This document shows positions 1 through 6,337 of a DNA stretch of 7,327 bases, piece after piece. The translations under genes were made by a program, and so were the position numbers. The stretch comes from Bacteroidales bacterium (lineage in GTDB: Bacteria; Bacteroidota; Bacteroidia; Bacteroidales; NBLH01): the NCBI GenBank assembly GCA_027083715.1, contig JALWNR010000124.1, positions 1 to 7,327 on the forward strand. The letters run 5' to 3'. The notes under the pieces were generated by a model that was not told the DNA's origin, ran no database searches, and saw only the letters and a list, made by a program, of their open reading frames with translations. Numbering within the stretch: the first letter of the stretch is position 1; each line of letters opens with the position of its first letter.

Positions 1-905
1 AAGAAGTTAAAAACTATGTAAAAACAGATGAAGTGCCTAAATTCAATCCGTTTTTCATACCTAAAATGATTTCTGATATTGCTGCAGGTCATATTTCGAT
101 GAAATATGGATACAGAGGACCAAATTTCACAACAGTATCTGCCTGTGCATCAGCTACAAATGCTATTATCGATGCTTTTAATTATATACGTCTCGGTAAA
201 GCTGATGCCATTGTAACAGGTGGTTCTGAGGCATCGGTTAATGAAGCAGGTGTTGCCGGATTTAATGCTATGCGTGCAATTTCGGTACGCAATGATGACC
301 CCAAAACAGCTTCCCGTCCTTTTGACAAAGACCGTGATGGTTTTGTTATGGGCGATGGTGCCGGATCAATTATTCTTGAAGAATATGAACATGCCAAAAA
401 GCGCGGAGCCAAAATATACGCAGAACTTGTTGGCTCAGGATTATCGGCTGACGCACACCATCTTACAGCACCTCATCCGGAAGGAAAAGGAGCAATTTTG
501 GTTATGAATAATGCTTTGGAAGATGCAGGAATGAGACCTGAGGAAATTGATTATATTAATGTACACGGTACCTCAACTCCTTTGGGTGATATTGCTGAAC
601 CTTTGGCTATTAAAGAAGTTTTTGGTGAACACGCCTATAAATTAAGCATTAGTGCAACTAAATCAATGACAGGACATTTGCTGGGTGCAGCAGGTGCCGT
701 AGAAGCTATTGCCTCTATTTTTGCAATTCAGTACGGGATTATTCCACCAACAATTAATCTGTTTAATTTTGATGAGCGGATTGACAGCAAATTGGATTTT
801 ACTTTCCACAAGGCAAAAAAGCGTGAAGTAAATGCTGCTTTGAGTAATACATTTGGTTTTGGTGGTCATAATGCATCAGTCATTTTTAAAAAATATAATA
901 TTTAA
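1..905 (+). CDS. fabF: Beta-ketoacyl-ACP synthase II (FabF/KAS II), 5' end missing
   Basis: Cytosolic condensing enzyme of type II fatty acid synthesis: it joins malonyl-ACP to a growing acyl-ACP with loss of CO2. The open frame runs in from the window edge (first whole codon at position 3), so about 300 C-terminal codons of a roughly 415-residue protein are present; the GTG at 33 is internal, not the start. The thiolase-fold active site is complete. The nucleophilic Cys lies in SACASA (codon 144-146), the first His in [10 protein letters not shown] (564-566), and the Lys and second His in [13 protein letters not shown] (660-662 and 675-677). The glycine-rich C-terminal motif [11 protein letters not shown] is intact. 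rnc follows after 5 nt, so the two are almost certainly co-transcribed; acpP is expected just upstream, as in other Bacteroidota (established gene order, not visible here). FabB or another KAS is possible but the motif set and neighbour favour FabF. Confidence 0.96.
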   Translation, partial: EVKNYVKTDEVPKFNPFFIPKMISDIAAGHISMKYGYRGPNFTTVSACASATNAIIDAFNYIRLGKADAIVTGGSEASVNEAGVAGFNAMRAISVRNDDPKTASRPFDKDRDGFVMGDGAGSIILEEYEHAKKRGAKIYAELVGSGLSADAHHLTAPHPEGKGAILVMNNALEDAGMRPEEIDYINVHGTSTPLGDIAEPLAIKEVFGEHAYKLSISATKSMTGHLLGAAGAVEAIASIFAIQYGIIPPTINLFNFDERIDSKLDFTFHKAKKREVNAALSNTFGFGGHNASVIFKKYNI

Positions 906-910
906 AATTT

Positions 911-1627
911 GTGCTTCGGATTTTCCCGGCAATTAAAATATTATTCAACAAAGAGCGGGATCTCCTGAAATCTCTTCGGGAGATTCTCGGCTTTTATCCT
1001 AAAAATTTGCAATTGTACAAAATTGCATTTACTCACCGTTCGGCAACAAAAAACATTAACGGCAAACGAATCAATAACGAACGCCTTGAATTTTTAGGTG
1101 ATTCAATACTTGATGCTGTTATCAGCGACTTTCTTTATCATAAATATCCTCTGGAAAAAGAAGGTTTTCTGACCGAAATGCGTTCAAAAATTGTTAATGG
1201 GGAAAAGCTAAAAGAGCTTGCGCGCTTAACCAGACTCAGTGAATTTATCGTACAAAAAGGCATATCTAAAAGCACCAGTAAAATTCATGAAGATGCTTTT
1301 GAAGCCCTGATTGGTGCAATATATCTTGATCAGGGATATTACGGTACCTTTAAATTTGTAAAAACAAAAATTCTTGAAAAATTTATTGACTTTGATGATT
1401 TGGAAGACTTAAATCTGAATTATAAAAGCCAGTTGATTGAGTGGTCGCAAAAAATTAAGAAAAAGGTGATTTTTATTTCCGAAGATGATGAAAATGCTCC
1501 CAAATGTTTTGTATCTATTGTTATTTATGATGACGTGGAGATTGGAAAAGGTACAGGACACTCCAAAAAAGAAGCCGAACAAAATGCCGCAAAAAACGCA
1601 ATTGATTATTTACTTCATTCTTTCTGA
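911..1627 (+). CDS. rnc: Ribonuclease III
   Basis: Cytosolic endonuclease that cleaves double-stranded RNA, with roles in rRNA precursor processing and structured mRNA turnover. The 238-residue length is normal. The RNase III domain covers roughly residues 15-160. The signature NERLEFLGDS is at 56-65, with catalytic acidic residues E57, E60 and D64 (E. coli E38, E41, D45). The second acidic pair is in EDAFEALIG, D128 and E131 (E. coli D114, E117). The C-terminal dsRNA-binding domain spans about 168-236 and ends in the typical KKEAEQNAAKNAIDYL helix. The start is taken as the GTG at 911, 5 nt after the fabF stop; it keeps an N-terminal extension ahead of the ILGFYPKN motif that I recall as typical of Bacteroidota RNase III. 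No ATG in this frame fits better. It is probably translated in coupling with fabF. Confidence 0.96.
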   Translation: MLRIFPAIKILFNKERDLLKSLREILGFYPKNLQLYKIAFTHRSATKNINGKRINNERLEFLGDSILDAVISDFLYHKYPLEKEGFLTEMRSKIVNGEKLKELARLTRLSEFIVQKGISKSTSKIHEDAFEALIGAIYLDQGYYGTFKFVKTKILEKFIDFDDLEDLNLNYKSQLIEWSQKIKKKVIFISEDDENAPKCFVSIVIYDDVEIGKGTGHSKKEAEQNAAKNAIDYLLHSF

Positions 1628-1637
1628 AAATTTTATG

Positions 1638-1645
1638 TAAATTTG
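1638..1645 (+). promoter_or_regulatory. Possible internal promoter -7 element (TAAATTTG)
   Basis: TAAATTTG is an exact match to the Bacteroidota -7 consensus TAnnTTTG. It lies in the 46-nt gap after rnc and about 28 nt before the TTG start of the next gene. No good -33 TTTG is present 19-21 nt upstream, so the call rests on one short element and could be chance in AT-rich DNA. If real, it would allow the small downstream gene to be expressed apart from fabF-rnc. Confidence 0.27.
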
Positions 1646-1673
1646 AGGCAGTTAATCATAGCCTTATCAAAAA

Positions 1674-2078
1674 TTGAAAAAAAAAATCATAAACCTGACC
1701 GAAAACCATGAATTTAAACTGCTGGGAATAAGCAGTAAACTGAGTATGCACAAAATCAGCTGGTTATTGAACGAACAACTTGGCTTTGATTTTCGCAGGC
1801 TGGATGAAACAGAAGAAAATTCGGAGAAAAAAAATTTTTCGGTCTATCAGCACGAATCCAATAATGCCTCTTTTAGCTTGATTGAGAACAAAAGTAAAGA
1901 CGGATTACTACTCAAAAAGCTGGATAATATTGATTATTTACTTAAAATTGAAGGAGCACTTTCAAACTCAGAGCTGGATAATTTGCAAAAACAAATCAGG
2001 CAAACATCCGGAATTTATGCCTGCCTGATAATAGAACTTTCAGTACTTAAAAAAAAGGAGTTGGATTTACTTGCCTGA
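1674..2078 (+). CDS. IPExxxVDY-family small protein
   Basis: A 134-residue soluble protein of unknown function. The family is restricted to Bacteroidota, is named after a conserved motif, and usually sits directly after rnc, as here. The start is TTG at 1674: an in-frame stop (TAG, 1659-1661) lies 12 nt upstream, and the first in-frame ATG (1746) would remove the conserved N-terminal strand ENHEFKLLGISS and the helix after it. The N-terminal part HEFKLLGISSKLSMHKISW (12-30) matches the family pattern dFdFkLiGIsS..s.yrlaw as I recall it. The eponymous motif at 80-88 reads LKK-LDN-IDY within GLLLKKLDNIDYLLKI: the second half is kept as IDY, but Ile-Pro-Glu has become Leu-Lys-Lys. The 3' end overlaps the convergent dipeptidase gene by 12 bp. 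Its function is not known and I do not assign one. Confidence 0.8.
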   Translation: MKKKIINLTENHEFKLLGISSKLSMHKISWLLNEQLGFDFRRLDETEENSEKKNFSVYQHESNNASFSLIENKSKDGLLLKKLDNIDYLLKIEGALSNSELDNLQKQIRQTSGIYACLIIELSVLKKKELDLLA

Positions 2079-3431
2079 AAAATATTTATAAAAAGCGGTG
2101 ATTGTTTCAATACCTTTATAAAAATTCTCCAAAGGATAGTTTTCATTTGGTGAATGAATGGCATCTTCTTCTACTCCAAAGCCCATTAAAATAGATTTTA
2201 TACCTAATACTTGCTCAAATGTGGAAATAATCGGAATACTACCTCCGCTACGCACAGGAATTGGTTTTTTACCATATACTTCTTCATATGCTTTTTCGGC
2301 AGCTTTATAAGCCGGCATATCAATAGGCGATACATACCCTTGTCCGCCGTGCAAGGCAGTAACTTTTACCTTTACTGTCGGCGGAGCTATGTTTTTAATG
2401 TGTTTTTCAAAAAGCTCACTAATTTTTCGATGATCCTGATTAGGAACCAAACGCATAGATATTTTCGCATATGCTTTTGAAGGCAGTACTGTTTTAGCTC
2501 CTTCACCGGTATAGCCGCTCCACATTCCGTTTATATCTAAGGATGGGCGAATACCTGTGCGCTCACTGGTTGAGTAGCCTTTCTCTCCGGCAACTTCATC
2601 AATTCCCAGACTTGCTTTGTATTTTTCCAAATCAAAAGGAGCTTTTGCCATTTCTCGGCGCTCTTCTTCGCTTACTTCCAGTACATCATCATAAAACCCG
2701 GGAATGGTAATTTTACCGTTGTCATCTATTAACGAAGAAATCATTTTACTCAAAACATTAGCCGGATTAGCCACTGCACCGCCAAAAATACCGGAATGTA
2801 AATCTTTGTTTGGTCCGGTAAGTTCAATTTCCATAAAACTCAACCCGCGTAAGCCGGTAGTAATTGAAGGCACATCTTTTGCAATTAAGCCTGTATCTGA
2901 AACCAGAATAATATCGGCTTTCAACATTTCTTTATGTTCCTCGCAAAATGCAGCAAGGCTGGGCGAACCAATTTCTTCTTCGCCTTCAATCATGAACTTC
3001 ACATTACAATTCAAATTGCCTGTTTGAATTAATGTTTCAAAAGCCTTTGCGTGCATAAAAGCCTGTCCTTTATCGTCATCGGCACCACGTGCATAAATCT
3101 TTCCGTCCTTAATTACCGGTTCAAAAGGGTCGGTATTCCACAAATTAATAGGGTCAACAGGCATAACATCCATGTGCCCGTAAACAAGTACTGTTGGCAA
3201 GCCAGGGTCAATAATTTTTTCGCCATAAGTTACCGGATTTCCTTTGGTTTCCATTACCTCAGCTTTATCTGCACCGGCTTTTAGCAATGCTTCTTTCCAA
3301 TATTCAGCAGCTTTATACATATCTTTTTTATGTTCTTGCAAAGAACTAACCGAAGGAATACGAATCAGTCCGAACAATTCTTCCAAAAATCGTTCTTTAT
3401 TGGTTTCTATATACTTTTTAATTTCACTCAT
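2067..3431 (-). CDS. M20 family metallodipeptidase (DapE/carnosinase-like)
   Basis: A probably cytosolic, di-zinc exopeptidase that hydrolyses dipeptides or short peptides; the exact substrate cannot be read from sequence. At 454 residues it has the normal length, and no signal peptide is seen. The metal and catalytic set is complete: H86 and D88 in YGHMDVMP, bridging D119 in GADDDKG, catalytic E152 and metal ligand E153 in EGEEEIGS, D179 in VSDTG, and H426 in AIHSPNENYPLENF. The lid (dimerisation) domain, about 195-330, carries H212 in DLHSG, the His that reaches the partner's active site in M20 dimers. The ATG at 3431 gives an N-terminus (KKYIETNKERFLEELFGLIR) typical of the family. The gene is divergent from the pyrophosphatase-like gene and convergent with the IPExxxVDY gene, so it is likely monocistronic. 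PepV-like or succinyl-diaminopimelate desuccinylase-like activity is possible but less likely. Confidence 0.93.
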   Translation of the reverse strand: MSEIKKYIETNKERFLEELFGLIRIPSVSSLQEHKKDMYKAAEYWKEALLKAGADKAEVMETKGNPVTYGEKIIDPGLPTVLVYGHMDVMPVDPINLWNTDPFEPVIKDGKIYARGADDDKGQAFMHAKAFETLIQTGNLNCNVKFMIEGEEEIGSPSLAAFCEEHKEMLKADIILVSDTGLIAKDVPSITTGLRGLSFMEIELTGPNKDLHSGIFGGAVANPANVLSKMISSLIDDNGKITIPGFYDDVLEVSEEERREMAKAPFDLEKYKASLGIDEVAGEKGYSTSERTGIRPSLDINGMWSGYTGEGAKTVLPSKAYAKISMRLVPNQDHRKISELFEKHIKNIAPPTVKVKVTALHGGQGYVSPIDMPAYKAAEKAYEEVYGKKPIPVRSGGSIPIISTFEQVLGIKSILMGFGVEEDAIHSPNENYPLENFYKGIETITAFYKYFSGK

Positions 3432-3456
3432 TGAATTAGTTTTTAATGATTTTCAA

Positions 3457-3464
3457 CAAAAATA
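3457..3464 (-). promoter_or_regulatory. Candidate -7 promoter element for the dipeptidase gene
   Basis: Read on the minus strand this is TATTTTTG, an exact match to the Bacteroidota TAnnTTTG element, 25 nt upstream of the dipeptidase ATG. The -33 position holds only a T run (TTTT rather than TTTG). The predicted transcript would have a short leader of roughly 15-20 nt, which is common in the phylum. Confidence 0.35.
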
Positions 3465-3636
3465 ATGAAATACTCAGCCACTAAAAAAAATTAATGGGAT
3501 AAACACCGTTTTTAAAAGATAAAATAACAAATTTTCATCTTGTTCAAAATCTCTATTTTTTTGGTATATTGTACTATACAAAAGTATATTAAGATAATAC
3601 TCTAAGTTGATAAAATTAGATTTTTATACTTTGATA

Positions 3637-3668
3637 ATTGCTTTTATGTAACAATTTATTTACTTTTA
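3637..3668 (+). promoter_or_regulatory. Candidate promoter of the pyrophosphatase-like gene
   Basis: ATTG at 3637-3640 (three of four -33 TTTG positions) is followed after 20 nt by TACTTTTA at 3661-3668, which matches TAnnTTTG at all fixed positions except the last. Spacing fits the Bacteroidota sigma factor pattern and gives a leader of about 30 nt before the ATG at 3703. The start region (AAAACAAATACT before ATG) has no Shine-Dalgarno sequence, as is usual in this phylum. Confidence 0.38.
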
Positions 3669-3702
3669 TCTTTTAATTACGGATATTATTAAAACAAATA
3701 CT

Positions 3703-5877
3703 ATGGAAAACTTAATTTTCTACCTGCTTGGAATTGGTATTATCGGAATTGCTTATGCAAGCTGGAAATCATTTAGCCTTTTGAAAAAAGACGAAGGAAA
3801 CCAACACATGAAAGATGTATCTTCTTATATAAACAGTGCATCAACTACTTATATGAAAACATCTTACAAAGTACTGGCTGCATTTGTACTACTTGCCGGT
3901 GTGTTATTATTTTTGCAGGCTAAGTATGCCGATGGTACCAACGGGTTAATTGCCGTATCATTTGTTGCCGGAGCTGTTTTATCTGCCGGAGCAGGGTCTT
4001 GGGGTATTAATTTGATATCAAAACTACATGCAAGAACTGCAAATGAAGCTAATACCTCTATAGACAATGCTTTTAAAAATGCATTTTCAGGAGGTATGGC
4101 AAATGGTATTACCTATGCCGGTTTAGCCATTACGGGTTTGTCTGTTTTACTAATCGGCTATCAAAAATTTATAGGGGAATGGAGCTTGAATGAAATGCTT
4201 AATGCGATAACAGCTTATGTTTTAGGCGTATCTGTTGTTGCATTGTTCGACCGCTTGATTGGCGGAGTTTTTGCCGAAGGCGTAAAAATTGCCAAAACGG
4301 AGATATCGAAAACAGAAGAAGCTATTCCTGAAAACACCGCGGTAAATCCTGCTGAAATTGCAAATACCGCAGGAGTAAATGTAAACAATACATCAGGTGC
4401 AAGTGCTGATATGACCGAATCTTATGTTGCCGTACTGATTTCGGCAATGCTTTTAGGAGTACCTTTTATAAACTCCGGCGAAGTGATGGAATATTTTAGC
4501 TTTGGAACCGTTTTATTGCCTCTTGCAATGCTTGCAATAGGTGTTTTAACATCAATTACCGCCGGGTTTTTAGTAAAATCGGTAAATACAAAATCATTTT
4601 GGACGGGTTACCGCTTTGCCTATTATTTTTCAATAGCAGTAGCTGCTTTAGCATCATTTTTTATTGTAAAATATATTTTACCCACACAATGGGAGATGAG
4701 CAAAACCGTTGAGGGATTAATTGTAATTACAAAATTCAAATCTTTGGGTGTTTTCTGGACAATATTTTTAGGAATGGCAGCCGGTGTAGTAATGAATTTT
4801 TCAACCGATTATTTTACCATCAATGGAAAGCCGGTGAACAAGCTTATTGAGGATACGTTTAAAGGTCATTCATCAGGTGTTTTATCCGGAACAAGCCGCG
4901 GATTTATTGCTACGGCAGTACCTGCAATTGTTATATTGGGCACTATTAGTGGAGCCTATTATTTTGCTGATTTTTATGGCGTTGCAATGGCAGCAGTAGG
5001 GTTTTTAACCAATGCAGGCATTGTTTTGGCAATCAACACAACAATGCCTGTTGCCGAAAATGCCGATACACTGGCAAAAATGACTTTAATGAATGATGAA
5101 GCCATTCAAAATACCGAAGAACTGGCAGCTTTTACTGCAAAAAAAGAAATTTATGTTAAAAGCCTGACTGTTTCGGCAGCTGCTTTAGCAGCTTTTGCTG
5201 TTTTGAGTGCCTTTTTGCAAAAAACAGGTGTTTCCATGATTGAATTAAACAGTCCTTGGACAATTTCGTTTATGATTATTGGCGGACTGTTGCCTTTTTT
5301 GCTTTCAGCATTAGTTATTGATGCGGTAAGTTCAGTTGCGGAAAAAGCTACCGATGAAATAAAACGCCAGTTTGAAGAAATTCCTGAGCTAAAAGCTGCT
5401 ATGGACATTTACAATAAATATTTTGGAGACCCTGATGTGCCCACACAAGGCGAACAGGATATTGTTAATGCAGCCGAAGGAAAAGCAGCCTATGATGATT
5501 TAGTGGTAATCTCTACTTATGCCTCAATACGCAGACTAATTATTCTGCTGGTATTAATGCTTGCAGTTCCTGCCCTTACGGGATATTTTTTGGGTACACA
5601 GGCACTAATCGGGTTACTGATCGGAATTATTCCCGTTGGATTTATTCTGGCTTTTACACAAGTAAACTTGGGTGCAGCATGGAACAGTACAAAAAATGAG
5701 ATAGAAACAGGTGTAATCTGGAACGGTGAGAAATACGATAAAAACTCAAGTGCTTACGAAACAGCAAAACAAAATGATGAGGCAGGGAGTGTTTATCGCA
5801 ATGCATCAGCTCCGGCACTAAATCTTTTGATTAAAATCAGTGCGGTAATCGCTTTGATTATAGCTTCTGCAATTTAA
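3703..5877 (+). CDS. Membrane pyrophosphatase (HppA)-fold protein with degenerate catalytic site
   Basis: The protein is a 724-residue integral membrane homologue of H+/Na+-pumping pyrophosphatases. Length (about 725 in T. maritima PPase) and roughly 16 hydrophobic segments match. Family landmarks include GAVLSAGAGSWGI (90-102), ARTANEA (110-116), STDYFT (367-372), GGLLPFLLSAL (527-537) and ALNLLIKI (705-712). Aligned without gaps to each active-site motif of the Vigna enzyme (numbering recalled), the loop at 187-240 shows K250 to E192, D253 to K195, D257 to T199, D279 to N221, D283 to V225 and D287 to N229. Further changes are D507 to E452, N534 to A479, D691 to N661, K695 to N665, D727 to S696 and D731 to N700. 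Only E210, K664 and D692 of that set remain. Ion-gate residues R184, D236, E239 and K711 are kept. PPi hydrolysis therefore seems unlikely, and ion conduction, sensing or a scaffold role is inference. The frame is intact. A long loop between IPELKAA and AAYDDL (about 560-600) resembles Bacteroidota-type HppA. A tiny repeat-protein gene follows after 34 bp. Confidence 0.9.
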   Translation: MENLIFYLLGIGIIGIAYASWKSFSLLKKDEGNQHMKDVSSYINSASTTYMKTSYKVLAAFVLLAGVLLFLQAKYADGTNGLIAVSFVAGAVLSAGAGSWGINLISKLHARTANEANTSIDNAFKNAFSGGMANGITYAGLAITGLSVLLIGYQKFIGEWSLNEMLNAITAYVLGVSVVALFDRLIGGVFAEGVKIAKTEISKTEEAIPENTAVNPAEIANTAGVNVNNTSGASADMTESYVAVLISAMLLGVPFINSGEVMEYFSFGTVLLPLAMLAIGVLTSITAGFLVKSVNTKSFWTGYRFAYYFSIAVAALASFFIVKYILPTQWEMSKTVEGLIVITKFKSLGVFWTIFLGMAAGVVMNFSTDYFTINGKPVNKLIEDTFKGHSSGVLSGTSRGFIATAVPAIVILGTISGAYYFADFYGVAMAAVGFLTNAGIVLAINTTMPVAENADTLAKMTLMNDEAIQNTEELAAFTAKKEIYVKSLTVSAAALAAFAVLSAFLQKTGVSMIELNSPWTISFMIIGGLLPFLLSALVIDAVSSVAEKATDEIKRQFEEIPELKAAMDIYNKYFGDPDVPTQGEQDIVNAAEGKAAYDDLVVISTYASIRRLIILLVLMLAVPALTGYFLGTQALIGLLIGIIPVGFILAFTQVNLGAAWNSTKNEIETGVIWNGEKYDKNSSAYETAKQNDEAGSVYRNASAPALNLLIKISAVIALIIASAI

Positions 5878-5911
5878 TTTGATATAAAAACCTTAACTTA
5901 AAACTAAAATT

Positions 5912-6163
5912 ATGATAAGTAATTGCGAATTTAACGGAATCAAATTATACGGAAAAGTAGAAGTTGTGGATTCTTTCCCCGATATAAAAGTACAAGTGGT
6001 GGACTCGTTTCCCGATTTAAAAGTTAAAAAAGTCGATAGTTTTCCGGATAATTGTGGAGAGTGGCAATTTGTAGATGCGTTTCCGGATTTTAAGATTCAA
6101 TATGTGGATTCGTTTCCGGATATAAAAATTCAATATGTGGATTCATTTCCGGGGATTCCTTAA
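5912..6163 (+). CDS. Small VDSFPD-repeat protein
   Basis: An 83-residue protein composed, after a short N-terminal strand (about KLYGKVEV, 11-18), of six repeats with consensus V-D-S-F-P-D-hydrophobic-K-hydrophobic-Q-hydrophobic. Repeats begin at V19, V30, V41, V54, V65 and V76. Spacing is 11 residues except for 13 between the third and fourth, where NCGEWQ is inserted. Alternating hydrophobic residues (IKVQV, LKVKK, FKIQY) predict one beta strand per repeat with a tight SFPD turn. There is no signal peptide, membrane segment or catalytic motif. It starts 34 bp after the HppA-like gene with no terminator between, so co-transcription is likely. ATG at 5912 is the only in-frame start; no Shine-Dalgarno is seen. 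Ser codons vary between repeats (TCT, TCG, AGT, TCG, TCA), showing selection on protein sequence, so this is a real gene. Function is unknown. I recall, without being able to confirm it, that short bacterial proteins of this size and repeat style adopt knotted beta folds. Confidence 0.82.
   Translation: MISNCEFNGIKLYGKVEVVDSFPDIKVQVVDSFPDLKVKKVDSFPDNCGEWQFVDAFPDFKIQYVDSFPDIKIQYVDSFPGIP
5966..6160 (+). repeat. Six in-frame tandem coding repeats, about 33 bp each
   Basis: Units start at 5966, 5999, 6032 (39 bp), 6071, 6104 and 6137. Most are diverged at the DNA level, but the 25-bp blocks at 6095-6119 and 6128-6152 differ at a single base, which is silent (TCG versus TCA). The last one and a half units therefore look like a more recent duplication or gene conversion. 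Each unit encodes one VDSFPD motif, with Ala for Ser in the fourth and Gly for Asp at the end of the sixth. Confidence 0.93.
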
Positions 6164-6255
6164 TATTTGACCCTATTTTGCTAATATAGAGAAAAGTATT
6201 ATTTGACAAAACAAGCACTTCTTCATAAGCTCATATATTGTTAATGCGGAAATAT

Positions 6256-6273
6256 CTTGTTAAAGTAAACAAG
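6256..6273. other. Short inverted repeat in the gap before the immunity gene
   Basis: CTTGTT (6256-6261) and AACAAG (6268-6273) form a 6-bp stem with a 6-nt loop in the 174-bp gap between the repeat-protein gene and the immunity gene. No T run follows, so it is a poor terminator. An operator or chance are equally possible. No clear TAnnTTTG promoter is visible in this gap, although TTTGACA occurs at 6202-6208. Confidence 0.25.
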
Positions 6274-6337
6274 TTTAAGCGAACCACTGACAAACCTACT
6301 CTGGTAAAGATAAGACTTTAAAAAGGTAAAATAAGTA

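Larger units (their letters stand above)
3432..3702. other. Divergent intergenic region with paired AT-rich repeats
   Basis: This 271-bp spacer between two divergent genes must contain both promoters. Beyond the promoter candidates listed separately, it holds a small structured patch at 3564-3590. GTATATT occurs twice as a direct repeat (3564-3570 and 3584-3590, 20-bp period). An inverted TATAC (3575-3579) lies between them, so the second half reads as the interrupted palindrome TATAC-AAAA-GTATA (3575-3588). A 20-bp period puts the repeats on nearly the same helix face, as a dimeric regulator site would, but such short A/T words arise easily by chance here. No gene or RNA is seen. Confidence 0.4.

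Noticed and set aside
182..412. Minus-strand open frame within fabF
   Set aside because: It lies wholly inside a clearly conserved fabF region and has no recognisable features.
5151..5408. Open frame on the minus strand inside the HppA-like gene
   Set aside because: It is a composition shadow of the Ala-rich membrane segments on the plus strand and resembles no protein I know.
3703..5877. Interpretation as an ordinary energy-conserving H+/Na+ pyrophosphatase
   Set aside because: The fold matches, but at least twelve of the recalled catalytic positions are replaced non-conservatively across four motifs, which is incompatible with known mPPase chemistry.
3703..5877. Interpretation as a decaying hppA pseudogene
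   Set aside because: There is no stop or frameshift in 724 codons, membrane segments and gate residues are intact, and losses are concentrated in the catalytic positions.
5853..5881. Possible promoter for the VDSFPD gene (TTTG at 5853-5856, TTAATTTG at 5874-5881)
   Set aside because: The spacing is 17 nt, shorter than the usual 19-21, and the -7 element mismatches at an important A, so co-transcription with the upstream gene is simpler.
5966..6160. Regular 33-bp repeats that might suggest a CRISPR-like array
   Set aside because: The repeats are in frame, have no variable spacers, diverge synonymously and encode a continuous protein.
6202..6231. TTGACA with TAAGCT after 17 nt, like a sigma70 promoter ahead of the immunity gene
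   Set aside because: The -10 match is poor and Bacteroidota do not normally use TTGACA/TATAAT promoters; kept only as a remark.
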